From NCBI RefSeq assembly GCF_022899355.1, contig NZ_JALJCK010000005.1, positions 310,001 through 374,000 on the forward strand: a stretch of 64,000 bases of DNA, given 5' to 3'. Source of the DNA: Shinella yambaruensis (GTDB taxonomy: Bacteria; Pseudomonadota; Alphaproteobacteria; Rhizobiales; Rhizobiaceae). Both the position numbers and the translations under genes were made by a program. This document shows, one piece after another, positions 52,175-62,701 of this stretch (position 1 is its first letter; each line of letters opens with the position of its first letter). The notes beneath the pieces were generated by a model, which saw nothing but the letters and a program-made list of their open reading frames with translations, was not told where the DNA came from and ran no database searches.

Positions 52175-52948
52175 TTACTTCAGGATGGTGAAGCCCTGCT
52201 CGGTGAAGAAGGGCGCGGCCTTGTCGGATTTCAGGAAGTCGAGATAGGCGGCAGACGCGGCGCTCTCGGATTCCGCAAGGATGGCGACCGGGTAGATGAT
52301 CGGCGGATGGCTGTCTTCCGGGAAGGTGCCGACGACGGCGACGCCCGGATCGGCCGCGGCATCCGTCTGGTAGACGATGCCGTAGGGCGCCTCGCCGCGC
52401 GAGACGAGGGCGAGCGCGGCGCGCACGCTCTCGGCACCGGCGACCTTGCCTTCGACCGAGGACCAGACGCCGAGCTTTTCGAGCGCCGCCTTGCCGTACT
52501 TGCCGGCCGGCACGCTGTCGACCGCGCCCATGGCAAGCTTGCCGTCACCGACAAGGCCGGCGAGGTCGAAACCGTCCTTGATCTCGACGGTGGACGCCTT
52601 GTCCTTCGGCGCGACCAGCACGATGCGGTTGCCGAGAAGGTTGGAGCGGGTGTCGTCCTTGATCAGCTTCTTCTCGGCGACATAGTCCATCCAGGCAAGG
52701 TCGGCCGAGATGAAGAGATCGGCGGGGGCGGCCGCCTCGATCTGCTTGGCGAGTGCCGAGCTTGCGGCATAGGAGACCGTCGTCTCGTTGCCGGTTTCCT
52801 TCGACCAGGCGGCATTCGCCGCATCGAGCGCGTTCTTCAGGCTTGCGGCGGCAAAGACGGTGACCTTCTCGGCGGCCGCCGCCGGCAGGGCGAGCGGCAT
52901 CGACGCGAAGGCGGCGACGACGAGTTTCAGAAGCAGACGACGGTTCAT
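52175..52948 (-). CDS. modA: Molybdate-binding periplasmic protein
   Basis: This 257-residue precursor has signal peptide MNRRLLLKLVVAAFASMPLA...AAAA. Binding-protein motifs: KVTVFAAASLKNALDAANAA, ADLFISADLAWMDY, GNRIVLVAPKD and SVRAALALVSRGEAPYGIVY. It captures molybdate/tungstate and delivers it to ModBC. First gene of modABC, downstream of a Mo-box-like dyad. Confidence 0.95.
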   Translation of the reverse strand: MNRRLLLKLVVAAFASMPLALPAAAAEKVTVFAAASLKNALDAANAAWSKETGNETTVSYAASSALAKQIEAAAPADLFISADLAWMDYVAEKKLIKDDTRSNLLGNRIVLVAPKDKASTVEIKDGFDLAGLVGDGKLAMGAVDSVPAGKYGKAALEKLGVWSSVEGKVAGAESVRAALALVSRGEAPYGIVYQTDAAADPGVAVVGTFPEDSHPPIIYPVAILAESESAASAAYLDFLKSDKAAPFFTEQGFTILK

Positions 52949-53022
52949 TCCTGTTCTCCCTTTTCCTGCCTGAAGGCAGCGTGATATCCTCTTGAATATA
53001 TCGGCACTTGCGGCTTTGCCAG

Positions 53023-53044
53023 CGCTATATTTTCAAAAATACAG
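53023..53044. promoter_or_regulatory. Mo-box-like dyad upstream of modA
   Basis: CGCTATATTTT and CAAAAATACAG form an imperfect inverted repeat of the ModE-operator type (CGxTATAT...). It lies 75 bp upstream of modA in an AT-rich patch; an ATATATCG element lies nearer the gene at about 52996. Likely ModE repression site at high molybdate. Confidence 0.6.
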
Positions 53045-53198
53045 GGAAACAGACGATGGCCATTCGCGTGGAATGAGCGGGGCGTTGACGCCAGGCCGAG
53101 CGCGGCCCTGAAACGACCGGCACCCCGCACAGATCCTGCGGAAAACGGCGGCGCCCCAAAAGGCGCTTGCAGGCCAGCGGAGCGGGATATCGGTGACC

Positions 53199-54935
53199 CT
53201 AGAACAGCGCGTCGTCGAAGAGGTCTTCGTCGCTTTGCGCAGCCACAGCTGTCGCAGGCCCCTCCAGGGCTGTGCCGAAGACGCGGGCATGCACCTCGCG
53301 CTCGGAGACCATCGTATAGGTGCGCGCGATCCGGCTGCCGAGGTCGGCCATCGCCTCCTCGAGGCCCGACATATCCGGCAGGTCGCGGCCGACGAGTTCG
53401 CCCGCGCCGGCGGAGCAATCGGCCAGCACGTCGCCGAGCTCGGCGTTGAAATCGAGGTCGGCGACCGTCCGGCCCGCCTTGGCGGAGACATCCGCGCCGC
53501 AGGCACGCAGGGCCGTCATGTCCTCCTCCATGCGGTCGCCCGCCCGGCGGATATGCTCCAGCGCCTCGGCAAGGTGCGCATCGAGCGAGCCGCCGGCGGC
53601 GGTGCCCGCTTCGCGCAGCTTGCCGGCATCCTCTTCGAGCGACTGCAGGGCGATAAGGATACGCTCCGCCGTCTCGTCGAGCTGGCTGGAGAACAGGCGC
53701 AGTTCCGCCGTCACCACATTGATCGCCCGCCCCTCTTCGCCGAGCTTGCTGCAGCGCAGGTTGGTGTTGAGCGCCATGTAGTGGATGTCGGTGCGCACGA
53801 GCTGGATCGTCTTTACGCCCTTCAGGAGACCCTGCACGGTCTCGACGGTGCTTGCACCCAGGACGTTGGCCTTGTCGGCCGCCTGCTCGATATCGCAGAC
53901 GACGGCACGGGCGGCGGCGATGTCGGCCTCCAGGGTTCGCATGGCGCGGTCGGCGGAGCGGCCGTCGGCGGCGTCCATGTCACCGTAGAGCGCCATCAGG
54001 CCATCGATATCGGCCCCGAAGCTGCGGATCGTGCCGACCACCGTCCTGCATTCACGTGCGAAATCGCGGGTGATCTCGACGAGCTGGCCGTGCACGAGAT
54101 GGCGGACCAGCGCCGTCAGGCGGTCGGCGGCCTCCGCGTCGAGCGTTCCGGCATCAAGATACTCGTTGAGGAAGGTGAAGGCGGACTGGCAATGCTCGAT
54201 GCGCTGGCGGGTGATGTCGCCGATCTGCATGGCCGACAGCGTCGTGGCGACCTTGCCCTGCACGCCGCGCGCCGCCGCACCCACCTTGGCGGCAAGCTGC
54301 GAGAGGTGGCGGCGCTGCGCCGTCAGGTCCGCGGCATTGCGCGAGAGATTGCCCGCAATGTCGGGCACGGAACGGCGGAAGCGCTCCAGCGCCTCCCCGC
54401 CCCCGGCCGAGGCGGTGCCGATGACGGCACCCAGCGTGCCGATCTTCGCGCCGAGCGCATTGACCTCGCCGGTGCCGAATTGGATGCGCTCGAGGATTTC
54501 TTCCGCAAAGCCGGCGAAATCGGGAATGGCGGCGCCGGTGATCTTGGCGGTCGTGGCGAAGGTGCGCAGGTAGCGCAGCGTCTCCTGCATGTCGGCGATA
54601 TGGGCGCCGAGCGTTTTTTCCGTGACGGCGACATGGGCAAGACGCTGCTGGCGCTGCTCCTCGATGCCGGGCAGCGCGGTCAGCTGGTCGACGGTGGCGA
54701 CGAGCCGGCCGATCGTCGCCTCCGCCACCTCGTCGCCGAGCGAGCCGGAAAGGTTCTCCAGCGAGGCGACCAGCCGGTTGAGCACGTCCAGCACCGAAAG
54801 CAGCACGACGCCGCCATCGAGGAACCGCTGCTCGATGCGGGAACGGGCCCCTTCGAGGCGGGAAACAAGCTCCATCTCCGCCGTCTGCCGCTCCACGCGC
54901 ACTGCGCCCGCTATTCCTGACACGCCATACCCCAT
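53199..54935 (-). CDS. Soluble receptor-like coiled-coil protein next to chemotaxis operon
   Basis: A helical protein of about 578 residues with no membrane segment. It is built of long coiled coils, with a receptor-like stretch DIHYMALNTNLRCSKLGEEG followed by RAINVVTAELRLFSSQLDET, which parallels the MCP hairpin tip ([17 protein letters not shown]) with changed residues. It ends in an acidic DEDLFDDALF tail. Divergent from the che operon by 353 bp. A cytoplasmic chemotaxis or scaffold role is inferred. The start at 54935 (MGYGVSGI) is uncertain; 54971 is possible. Confidence 0.7.
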   Translation of the reverse strand: MGYGVSGIAGAVRVERQTAEMELVSRLEGARSRIEQRFLDGGVVLLSVLDVLNRLVASLENLSGSLGDEVAEATIGRLVATVDQLTALPGIEEQRQQRLAHVAVTEKTLGAHIADMQETLRYLRTFATTAKITGAAIPDFAGFAEEILERIQFGTGEVNALGAKIGTLGAVIGTASAGGGEALERFRRSVPDIAGNLSRNAADLTAQRRHLSQLAAKVGAAARGVQGKVATTLSAMQIGDITRQRIEHCQSAFTFLNEYLDAGTLDAEAADRLTALVRHLVHGQLVEITRDFARECRTVVGTIRSFGADIDGLMALYGDMDAADGRSADRAMRTLEADIAAARAVVCDIEQAADKANVLGASTVETVQGLLKGVKTIQLVRTDIHYMALNTNLRCSKLGEEGRAINVVTAELRLFSSQLDETAERILIALQSLEEDAGKLREAGTAAGGSLDAHLAEALEHIRRAGDRMEEDMTALRACGADVSAKAGRTVADLDFNAELGDVLADCSAGAGELVGRDLPDMSGLEEAMADLGSRIARTYTMVSEREVHARVFGTALEGPATAVAAQSDEDLFDDALF

Positions 54936-55288
54936 CTGCAAGAACCCGTGACCGAACCCTAGGGCCAACAATGTAACGCGCAGTAAATTCGCTCTTCCTC
55001 ATGTAATGAAATCCCGCAAACCCAGGGCGATTCCAACGCCACCACCCGTGGCTGCAGACATCCCTAGAATTAGGGATTTATAAATAATATCACTTATATC
55101 TAATTGTATAAATTAATGTTTACATACAATCATTTAGCCCTATTTCCTGTCGTAGGGTGAGGCAGTGTATCGACGATGACCGAACTACCAGTGGATGAAA
55201 TTAGCAACCGCACTTTACTCTTCATTAAGCGTGACTGGCGATTCTGGCGCGGGAAATACTCTCTCTCGAAACGATTATCGAGGCCTCC
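54936..55288. promoter_or_regulatory. AT-rich divergent control region of the che operon
   Basis: This 353-bp gap has its most AT-rich part at about 55077-55135. TCCCTAGAATTAGGGA (55061-55076) is a 6-bp inverted repeat that could be an operator. A short frame from 55176 reads through into the next gene region but has no recognised product. The promoter of the downstream operon most likely lies here. Confidence 0.5.
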
Positions 55289-55615
55289 ATGTCGTCGACC
55301 CTGTCCGGTGACGCGTCGTTAACCTTACCTGCGACGCTCACCATCAAGACTATATTGTCCGTTCAAGAGTTGATCTTGGATTTCCTGAACAAGAATCCTG
55401 CCATTGTACTGGATATCGACGAGGCGGCGCAGGTCGACCTCAGCTTTGTCCAGCTTGTCACGGCAGCCCGCAAACAGGCCGAGGCCAGGGCCGGGCGCGT
55501 TCTACTTGCCCGGCCCGCCTCCGGCGACCTTTACGACGTGCTGGAACGCGGCGGCTTTCTCGACGGGATGACACCCGGCGCCGCGCATTTCTGGCTGCAC
55601 CAGGAGAAGAATTGA
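55289..55615 (+). CDS. STAS-domain protein (CheS-like position)
   Basis: This 108-residue protein has a STAS fold (SpoIIAA-like): LTLPATLTIKTILSVQELIL, PAIVLDIDEAAQVDLSFVQL, VTAARKQAEARAGRVLLARP. Placed first in the che operon and overlapping cheY (TGATG), like orf2/CheS of Sinorhizobium, where CheS binds CheA and aids CheY1 dephosphorylation. No clear phosphorylatable Ser at the STAS loop. A CheS-like role is inferred from position. Confidence 0.75.
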   Translation: MSSTLSGDASLTLPATLTIKTILSVQELILDFLNKNPAIVLDIDEAAQVDLSFVQLVTAARKQAEARAGRVLLARPASGDLYDVLERGGFLDGMTPGAAHFWLHQEKN

Positions 55616-55983
55616 TGACCGCGAAGATCTTGACCGTCGACGATTCCGCCAGCATCCGGCTGACGACGCGCGTCACCCTCAGCAATGCCGGCTACAGCGT
55701 GACCGAGGCGGTCGACGGCCTCGACGGCCTCAACAAGCTGAAGGGCGGCGAATACGACCTCGTCGTCACCGACCTCAACATGCCGAACATGGACGGCCTG
55801 ACGATGATCCGCGAGCTGCGCAAGCTGCCCGCCCATACGGGCGTTCCGGTCATCTTCCTCACCACCGAATCCGACGGCGAACTGAAGGCGCAGGCGAAAG
55901 CCGCCGGCGCCACCGGCTGGCTGACCAAGCCGTTCGATCCGGAAAGCCTCGTCAAGATCGCCAGGAAGGTCCTCGGAAAATGA
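55615..55983 (+). CDS. cheY: Chemotaxis response regulator CheY
   Basis: This 122-residue single receiver domain has the acidic pair D9-D10 (LTVDDSAS), phospho-acceptor D53 (VVTDLNMPNMDG), Thr in FLTTESDGE and Lys in LTKPFDPE. It carries the phosphate from CheA to the motor or acts as a sink. Start codon overlaps the STAS stop; stop overlaps cheA (ATGA). Confidence 0.95.
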   Translation: MTAKILTVDDSASIRLTTRVTLSNAGYSVTEAVDGLDGLNKLKGGEYDLVVTDLNMPNMDGLTMIRELRKLPAHTGVPVIFLTTESDGELKAQAKAAGATGWLTKPFDPESLVKIARKVLGK

Positions 55984-57974
55984 CGAACCCGGACCCGATC
56001 TCCGTCTTCCGGACAGAAGCGGCCGAACTGCTGGAGCAGATCGAGTCCGGCCTCCTCGACCTCACCCGCAGCCTCGACGACCGCGACCGGATCGATGCGG
56101 TCTTCCGGGGCCTGCACACATTGAAGGGGTCGGGCGCGATGTTCGGCTTCGACGCGCTCGCCGCCTTCACCCACCATTGCGAGACCGCCTTCGACCGGGT
56201 GCGCAAGGGCGACGTGCCCGCCACGCACGAGCTGGTCTCGGCGGTTCTTTCCGCGCAGGACCACATGCGCGCGCTGCTCGAAACGCCGAACGGCGACCAT
56301 GACGCGATGAGCGCCGCGCTGCTCGACGGCCTGCACCGGGCGGTCAACGGCGCGGGCTCTCCTGTCCCGGCCGCCGTTGCGGCTGCGCCGGTTGCCGAGG
56401 CGGCCGGCGGCCTCAGCGAATGGCGCATCCGTTTCAGCCTGCCGGTGAATGCCATGGCGAACGGCACCAATCCGCTCGGCCTGCTCGACGAGATGCGCGA
56501 CCTCGGCGAATGCCGGATCGTCGCCGATACGGCGAAGGTGCCGGAGCTTTCCGCGCTGGAGCCGCGCGACATCCATATCAGCTGGGACGTGACGCTGAAG
56601 ACCGAGCGGCCGCGTGCCGATATCGAGGACGTCTTCATCTTCGTCATGGACGACATGGAGCTCGAAATCACCGAGGTCGCTGTCGAACACCCCGCCGCCG
56701 AAGCAAAGCCCGCCGTAACACCGATCGCCAAGGCCGTGGTCGTTGCCGAGCGGGACGCCCCCGCGGTGCAGGCGGCCAATGATTCCAAACAGGCGAAATC
56801 CGCGGAGAACGTGCGCGTGCCGGCCGAGCGGCTGGACGAGATGATGGATCGCGTCGGCGAGCTTGTCATCGCCCAGTCGCGCCTCACCCAGCTCGCCGGC
56901 ACGGCTACCGATCTCGGCCTGCGCTCCGTCTCCGAAGAAATCGAACGCCTCTCGGGCGAGCTGCGCGACACGATGATGGTGCTGCGCATGATGCCGGTCG
57001 CCAGCCTCTTCAGCCGCTTCCGCCGCCTCGTGCACGACCTGTCGCGCGAGACCGGCAAGGAGATCGAGCTCATCACCGAGGGCGAGAGCACGGAGGTCGA
57101 CAAGACGGTCATCGACCGGCTCGCCGACCCGCTCGTGCATCTCGTGCGCAATTCCATCGACCATGGCCTCGAAAAACCGGAAGAGCGCATCGCCGCCGGC
57201 AAGGGGGCGAAGGGCCGGGTCATCCTCTCCGCGCACCAGACGGGCGGCGAGGTGATCATCACCATCAAGGACGACGGGCGCGGCATCAACCGCGAGCGGG
57301 TGCGCGCCAAGGCGGAAGCGTCGGGCATCATCCAGCCGGGCGCGACGCTCTCCGACCAGGACCTGCTCCAGCTGATCTTCCAGCCGGGTTTTTCGACCGC
57401 CCAGGCGGTGACGAACCTGTCCGGCCGCGGCGTCGGCATGGACGTGGTCAAGAAGACGGTGGAGGCGCTGCGCGGCACGATCGACATTGCCAGCAAGCCG
57501 GGCGAAGGCTCGGTCGTGGCGCTGCGCATCCCGCTCACCCTCGCCATCATCGAGGGCCTGCTCGTACGCGTCGGCCAGGGCTGCTACGTCATCCCGCTCT
57601 CGGCGGTGGAAGAGTGCCTGGAACTCTCGCTCGAAGACGACCTGCGCTCGCGCGGGCGCAGCTTCATCTCGCTGCGCGACAGCCTGGTGCCGTTTCTGCG
57701 CCTGCGCGAACTGTTCCGCACCGGCACGCCGCCCGACCCGTACCAGAAGGTCGTCGTCATCTCGACGGGATCGGAACGCGTCGGCCTCGTCGTCGACCAG
57801 ATCATCGGCGACCACCAGACGGTCATCAAATCCATGTCCAAGCTGCACCATGACGTCGACACGTTCTCCGGCGCGACCATCCTCGGCGATGGCAGCGTGG
57901 CGCTGATCCTCGACGTCACCCATCTGGTCGCGGCCGGACAGCAGCAGGAGGCGCAATTGCGGGCGGCAGGATGA
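55980..57974 (+). CDS. cheA: Chemotaxis histidine kinase CheA
   Basis: This 664-residue protein. Hpt domain with phospho-His46 ([13 protein letters not shown]), a P2-like linker (about 140-245), dimerisation domain ([20 protein letters not shown]), HATPase with [20 protein letters not shown] and [16 protein letters not shown], and a C-terminal CheW-like domain. It autophosphorylates in response to MCPs and passes phosphate to CheY and CheB. Coupled to cheY and cheW by ATGA overlaps. Confidence 0.96.
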   Translation: MTNPDPISVFRTEAAELLEQIESGLLDLTRSLDDRDRIDAVFRGLHTLKGSGAMFGFDALAAFTHHCETAFDRVRKGDVPATHELVSAVLSAQDHMRALLETPNGDHDAMSAALLDGLHRAVNGAGSPVPAAVAAAPVAEAAGGLSEWRIRFSLPVNAMANGTNPLGLLDEMRDLGECRIVADTAKVPELSALEPRDIHISWDVTLKTERPRADIEDVFIFVMDDMELEITEVAVEHPAAEAKPAVTPIAKAVVVAERDAPAVQAANDSKQAKSAENVRVPAERLDEMMDRVGELVIAQSRLTQLAGTATDLGLRSVSEEIERLSGELRDTMMVLRMMPVASLFSRFRRLVHDLSRETGKEIELITEGESTEVDKTVIDRLADPLVHLVRNSIDHGLEKPEERIAAGKGAKGRVILSAHQTGGEVIITIKDDGRGINRERVRAKAEASGIIQPGATLSDQDLLQLIFQPGFSTAQAVTNLSGRGVGMDVVKKTVEALRGTIDIASKPGEGSVVALRIPLTLAIIEGLLVRVGQGCYVIPLSAVEECLELSLEDDLRSRGRSFISLRDSLVPFLRLRELFRTGTPPDPYQKVVVISTGSERVGLVVDQIIGDHQTVIKSMSKLHHDVDTFSGATILGDGSVALILDVTHLVAAGQQQEAQLRAAG

Positions 57975-58483
57975 GCGAAGCGGTACGAAAACGCGACTAC
58001 GACGCGATCTGGGGTGCGGAGGAAGACCTCTCGGTGCTTACCTTCAACCTCAACGGCGAGACCTTCGCCATAGAGGCGATCGTCGTGCAGGAAATCCTCG
58101 ACCTTCTGCCGGAGACCCGTGTGCCCGGCAGCAAGCCCTTCGTTTCCAGCGTCATCAACTTCCGCGGCAAGGTGATCCCGCTCGCCGATATCCGCCTCGC
58201 CTTCGGCATGGACGCGACGGAAACCACCATCGACAGCCGCATCGTCGTCATCGAGCTCGATCTCGGCGACGAGCCGACCCTGATCGGCATTCGCACCGAC
58301 AAGGTCAACGAAGTCACCACGCTTCCCAAGGTCGCCAGCGAACCGCCGCCGAGCGTCGGCATGCGCTGGCGCGCCGACTACATCAGCTGCCTCGTCAAGC
58401 GGGGCGGCGAGTTCATCATCGTCCCGAACCTGCACGCGATCTTTTCCTCCCAGAAAGAGCGCCCGGCACAAGCGCCGACCTAG
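57971..58483 (+). CDS. cheW: Chemotaxis coupling protein CheW (first copy)
   Basis: This 170-residue SH3-like adaptor: [40 protein letters not shown] and [13 protein letters not shown]. Links MCPs to CheA. Coupled to cheA (ATGA). A second CheW lies after the MCP pair, so two receptor arrays or dosage effects are possible. Confidence 0.94.
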   Translation: MSEAVRKRDYDAIWGAEEDLSVLTFNLNGETFAIEAIVVQEILDLLPETRVPGSKPFVSSVINFRGKVIPLADIRLAFGMDATETTIDSRIVVIELDLGDEPTLIGIRTDKVNEVTTLPKVASEPPPSVGMRWRADYISCLVKRGGEFIIVPNLHAIFSSQKERPAQAPT

Positions 58484-58500
58484 GACACCAGGAGAGACCC

Positions 58501-60198
58501 ATGCGCTTTACCATCAAACTCAAGCTGTTCCTGACCTTCGCCTTCATGCTGGCCGTGCTCGTCGGCACGGCGGCCTACGGCATCCTGAGTCTCGGCGGCC
58601 TCAACACCACGCTCGGCGACGTACTGAACGGCCCGGCTGAACGGCTGAAACTCGCCCAGACGCTGAACAACCTGCAGCTCCAGCAGATCCGCCAGCAGAA
58701 GAACATGCTGTCCTCGGCAAGCCCCACCGAGACCAACCGCTACATCGCGCTCAGCGACGAGGCCCGCAAGGAATTCGACGCGACCTTCCAGGAGGTTCTC
58801 GGCAAGGCGACGGAACAGGGCAAGGTGCTGTGGAACAAGCTCGACGGCTTCACCACGGACTTCCGCCGCGACGACGACCGCATCCGCGTGCTGGCGCTTG
58901 CTGGCGACATGGCGGGCGCGACCCGCGTTTCGACCAATGACGCGCGCGCTGCCACCAACGAGATCGACGAGTTGCTCGGCGAGGTCGTCAAGCTGGAGGC
59001 GAGCCGCCTGACCGAGGCGGAGCTGGCGGCCGATGCCCAGTACCAGAGCACCCGCACGATCATGGTGACGGTCGCGGCCATCGCGCTCCTCGTCGCCACG
59101 GGCGCGGCCCTGTGGATCGTCATGTCGATCAACCGCGGCATCTCCCGGGCCGTCGGCGTCGTGCAGAACGTGGCGGACGGCGACCTTACCCGCTTTGCCG
59201 AGATCTCCACCAGGGACGAGATCGGCGACCTGCTCGGCCACGTCAACACGATGATCGAGCGCCTGCGCGGCGTGGTGGCGGACGCCCTGTCGGCCTCCGA
59301 CAACGTCTCCTCCGGCAGCCAGGAACTGTCGGCCAGCTCCGAGACCCTTTCGCAGGGCGCGACGGAACAGGCGTCCTCCGCCGAAGAGGCCTCCGCCTCG
59401 ATGGAGGAGATGGCCTCCAACATCAAGCAGAACGCCGACAACGCGGCCCAGACGGAAAAGATCGCCCGCCAGTCCTCGCGCGACGCGGAAGCCTCCGGCC
59501 AGGCCGTCGGCCGCGCCGTTTCCGCGATGCGCACCATCGCGGAGAAGATCTCCATCGTGCAGGAAATCGCCCGCCAGACCGACCTCCTCGCCCTCAATGC
59601 CGCCGTCGAGGCGGCCCGTGCCGGCGAGCATGGCAAGGGCTTTGCCGTCGTCGCCTCGGAAGTGCGCAAGCTCGCCGAGCGCAGCCAGGCCGCTGCCGCC
59701 GAGATCAGCGCGCTCTCCGGCGAGACGGTCTCCGTCGCGACGGAAGCCGGCGAGATGCTGAACCGGCTTGTGCCCGATATCCGCAAGACCGCGGAACTGG
59801 TCTCGGAAATCTCCGCCGCCTGCCGCGAGCAGGATATCGGCGCCTCGCAGATCAACGAGGCGATCCAGCAGCTCGACAAGGTGACCCAGCAGAATGCCGG
59901 CGCCTCGGAGGAAATGTCGGCAACGTCGGAAGAGCTGGCCGCCCAGGCGGAAGAGCTGCAGGCCTCCATCGCCTTCTTCCGCGTGGAGAATTCGGCCCGC
60001 AAGGAGCCGAACCATGCCGAGAAGCTGCGCGCGACCGCGGCGAAGATGGCCGCTCCCGTTGCCGCCAAGCGCCCGGCTGCGGCGCCGGCCTACCGCCCGG
60101 CCCCGGCCGCCAGGGCGACGCGCGGCAACGGCTTTGCCCTCGACATGTCGATGGGCGGCCCGGATGCCGACGACGCGGACTTCCGCGAAAGCGCTTGA
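58501..60198 (+). CDS. Methyl-accepting chemotaxis protein 1
   Basis: A 565-residue transmembrane receptor: TM1 (about 6-28), 4-helix-bundle periplasmic sensor (about 29-183), TM2 (about 184-206), HAMP ([20 protein letters not shown]), and a signalling hairpin with tip [20 protein letters not shown]. The C-terminal tail is an unusual acidic/Gly segment ([22 protein letters not shown]). Periplasmic ligand unknown. AGGAGAGACCC precedes the start. Its signalling half is nearly identical to MCP 2. Confidence 0.94.
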   Translation: MRFTIKLKLFLTFAFMLAVLVGTAAYGILSLGGLNTTLGDVLNGPAERLKLAQTLNNLQLQQIRQQKNMLSSASPTETNRYIALSDEARKEFDATFQEVLGKATEQGKVLWNKLDGFTTDFRRDDDRIRVLALAGDMAGATRVSTNDARAATNEIDELLGEVVKLEASRLTEAELAADAQYQSTRTIMVTVAAIALLVATGAALWIVMSINRGISRAVGVVQNVADGDLTRFAEISTRDEIGDLLGHVNTMIERLRGVVADALSASDNVSSGSQELSASSETLSQGATEQASSAEEASASMEEMASNIKQNADNAAQTEKIARQSSRDAEASGQAVGRAVSAMRTIAEKISIVQEIARQTDLLALNAAVEAARAGEHGKGFAVVASEVRKLAERSQAAAAEISALSGETVSVATEAGEMLNRLVPDIRKTAELVSEISAACREQDIGASQINEAIQQLDKVTQQNAGASEEMSATSEELAAQAEELQASIAFFRVENSARKEPNHAEKLRATAAKMAAPVAAKRPAAAPAYRPAPAARATRGNGFALDMSMGGPDADDADFRESA

Positions 60199-60212
60199 GC
60201 GAACGAATGATC

Positions 60213-60240
60213 GCGGCGCATCCAGCAACGGATGCGCCGC
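60213..60240 (+). promoter_or_regulatory. 11-bp hairpin between the two MCP genes
   Basis: GCGGCGCATCC pairs with GGATGCGCCGC across loop AGCAAC, 15 bp after MCP 1. No U-run follows. It may limit read-through or stabilise the mRNA 3' end of MCP 1 rather than end the operon. Confidence 0.5.
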
Positions 60241-60382
60241 ATGATCGACCCGGCGCGTGTAGGCGCCGGCACAAGGGCCGCCTGCGGCCCGCGAAAGGGT
60301 GAGTGTATCGGTCTTCTCGCATGACGGGCCCCGGCTTCCGGTGCCCTGCCCGAACGGCATCTGCTACCAAAGGAGCCCAAAG

Positions 60383-62188
60383 ATGCGCGCAACCATCAAA
60401 CTGAAGCTGGCGGCGGCCTTCGGTGTCATCATCCTGATGATGGCCGGCACGTCCGTTTACGCCATTCTGAGCCTTTCCTCGCTGAACCAGGCGATCTCCG
60501 ACCTGATCGCCGGCCCCGCCGCGCGCCTCGAGGCCGCGCAAAACCTCGCCAATTACCAGCTCCGCCTGGCGCGGGCGCAGATGAACCTCGCGACCGTCGC
60601 CAATCCCCGCGACGTCGCCACCGCGATCGAGGCAGGCGACCGTTATCGCAAAGGCTTCGAGGAAACCCTCGACACGCTGGTCCGGCTGTCGAGCGATCCG
60701 GCCGCCCTCCAGCAATGGCAGGCCATCGGCGAAAGGGAAAAGCAGCTCATCCGCATCGACGACCAGGTCCGCGCGCTCGCCGGCTCCGGCAATTCGGCCG
60801 AGGCGCTCCGCCTTGCGACGACCGAGAGCCGCCGCCTGATGGACGCGATCGAGGAGACGATCGACGCCCGCATCGAGAACAACAAGGCGCTGCTGGTGAC
60901 GGCGGAAGAGGACGCCGACGCGCAATATGCCCATACGCGCAACCTGATCGTGACGATTGCCGGTGCCGCGCTGCTGCTCGCCGTCGGTGCCGCCATCTGG
61001 CTCGCGCTCGGCATCAACAGCGGCCTGAAGAAGATCAAGACTGTCGCGGAGGCTGTCGCGGTCGGCGATCTCGACCAGACGGTCGAGATCAAGACGAACG
61101 ACGAGATCAAGGACCTGGTCGACACGATCAACGTGATGACCGGCAACCTGCGCAAAACGGCCGCCATCGCCGACCAGATCGCCAATGGCGACCTGACCGT
61201 GACGCCAAAACCGCTCTCCGGCAAGGACACGCTCGGCCTGTCGCTGGAAAGCATGGTGGAGCGCCTGCGCGGCGTCGTCGCCGATGCGCTTTCGGCGGCC
61301 GACAATGTCTCCTCCGGCAGCCAGGAGCTTTCGGCAAGCTCGGAACAGCTGTCTCAGGGCGCGACGGAACAGGCTTCCTCCGCCGAAGAGGCCTCCGCCT
61401 CGATGGAGGAGATGGCCTCCAACATCAAGCAGAACGCGGACAACGCAGCCCAGACGGAAAAGATCGCCCGCCAGTCCGCCAAGGATGCCGAGGCGTCGGG
61501 CGAGGCCGTCGGCCGCGCGGTCGGCGCCATGCGCACCATCGCGGAGAAAATCTCCATCGTGCAGGAAATCGCCCGCCAGACCGACCTTCTCGCCCTCAAC
61601 GCCGCCGTCGAGGCGGCCCGTGCCGGCGAACACGGCAAGGGCTTTGCCGTCGTCGCCTCGGAAGTGCGCAAGCTCGCCGAGCGCAGTCAGGCCGCTGCCG
61701 CCGAGATCAGCGCGCTCTCCGGCGAGACGGTCTCCGTCGCGACGGAAGCCGGCGAGATGCTGAACCGGCTGGTGCCCGATATCCGCAAGACCGCGGAACT
61801 GGTCTCGGAGATCTCCGCCGCCTGCCGCGAGCAGGATATCGGCGCCTCGCAGATCAACGAGGCGATCCAGCAGCTCGACAAGGTGACCCAGCAGAATGCC
61901 GGCGCCTCGGAGGAAATGTCCGGCACCTCGGAAGAGCTTGCCGCCCAGGCCGAGGAATTGCAGACCTCGATCGCCTTCTTCCGCGTCGATCGTGCGTCGA
62001 GTGCCCCGGTCGTGCAGCCGCGCCGCCCGGCACCGGTCTCGCGCCCGGTCGTCAAGGCAGCCGCCGCGCCGCTTCGCAAGTCCGACAACAGCGTCAACGG
62101 CCAGCAGGCCCGCGCCCGCGGCTTTGCCCTCGACATGTCGATGGGCGGCCCGGATGCGGACGACGCCGATTTCAGGGAAAGCGCTTGA
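60383..62188 (+). CDS. Methyl-accepting chemotaxis protein 2
   Basis: A 601-residue receptor with TM1 (about 7-28), 4-helix-bundle sensor, TM2 (about 185-207), HAMP ([20 protein letters not shown]) and an extra HAMP-like segment ([20 protein letters not shown]) that MCP 1 lacks. The signalling domain and [20 protein letters not shown] tail match MCP 1. Ligand unknown; the sensor halves differ enough to suggest different stimuli. AAAGGAGCCC precedes the ATG. Confidence 0.94.
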   Translation: MRATIKLKLAAAFGVIILMMAGTSVYAILSLSSLNQAISDLIAGPAARLEAAQNLANYQLRLARAQMNLATVANPRDVATAIEAGDRYRKGFEETLDTLVRLSSDPAALQQWQAIGEREKQLIRIDDQVRALAGSGNSAEALRLATTESRRLMDAIEETIDARIENNKALLVTAEEDADAQYAHTRNLIVTIAGAALLLAVGAAIWLALGINSGLKKIKTVAEAVAVGDLDQTVEIKTNDEIKDLVDTINVMTGNLRKTAAIADQIANGDLTVTPKPLSGKDTLGLSLESMVERLRGVVADALSAADNVSSGSQELSASSEQLSQGATEQASSAEEASASMEEMASNIKQNADNAAQTEKIARQSAKDAEASGEAVGRAVGAMRTIAEKISIVQEIARQTDLLALNAAVEAARAGEHGKGFAVVASEVRKLAERSQAAAAEISALSGETVSVATEAGEMLNRLVPDIRKTAELVSEISAACREQDIGASQINEAIQQLDKVTQQNAGASEEMSGTSEELAAQAEELQTSIAFFRVDRASSAPVVQPRRPAPVSRPVVKAAAAPLRKSDNSVNGQQARARGFALDMSMGGPDADDADFRESA

Positions 62189-62190
62189 TC

Positions 62191-62685
62191 ATGGCCGGTC
62201 CGTCCTCCGAATCCCAGTTCGTCACCTTCAGCCTCGACAACGAGGTCTTTGCGGTGCCCGTCTCGGTCGTCCGGGAAATCCTCGACCACGAGGATGCCTT
62301 CAAGATCCCGCACGGGCCGGAATACCTGCTCGGTCTCAGGGACGTGCGCGGCCAGGGCGTGCCGGTCATCGACCTGCGTCTTCGCCTCGGCATGACGAGG
62401 ACCGAGAAGACGCCGCACACGCGCGCTTTGGTGCTCGACGTGCCGATCGGCGAGAAGACCCTAACCCTCGGCCTCGTCGCCGACCGGGTCTTCGAGGTCA
62501 TCCCCTTCCGCGACGACGAAATCGAGGGCGCGCCGGATATCGGCGTGCGCTGGCCGTCCGACTACATTGCCGGCGTCGTGCGCCGCAATGGCGGCTTCGT
62601 CGTCATCGTCGACCTCGCGCGCCTGTTCTCCGGCGCCGAGGTGGCAATGATGGGCTCGGCGGGTCGCCTTGCCGCGACGGCATAG
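62191..62685 (+). CDS. cheW: Chemotaxis coupling protein CheW (second copy)
   Basis: This 164-residue adaptor: QFVTFSLDNEVFAVPVSVVR, YLLGLRDVRGQGVPVIDLRL, LGLVADRVFEVIPF. It begins 2 bp after MCP 2 and precedes cheR. It differs considerably from the first CheW, so it is a separate paralogue, not a recent duplicate. Confidence 0.94.
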   Translation: MAGPSSESQFVTFSLDNEVFAVPVSVVREILDHEDAFKIPHGPEYLLGLRDVRGQGVPVIDLRLRLGMTRTEKTPHTRALVLDVPIGEKTLTLGLVADRVFEVIPFRDDEIEGAPDIGVRWPSDYIAGVVRRNGGFVVIVDLARLFSGAEVAMMGSAGRLAATA

Positions 62686-62701
62686 TTTCGGGAGGACCGG
62701 C

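Noticed and set aside
55176-55322. 48-codon frame before the STAS gene
   Set aside because: It starts in the AT-rich control region, turns Arg/Pro-rich when it enters the STAS gene out of frame, and has no ribosome site.
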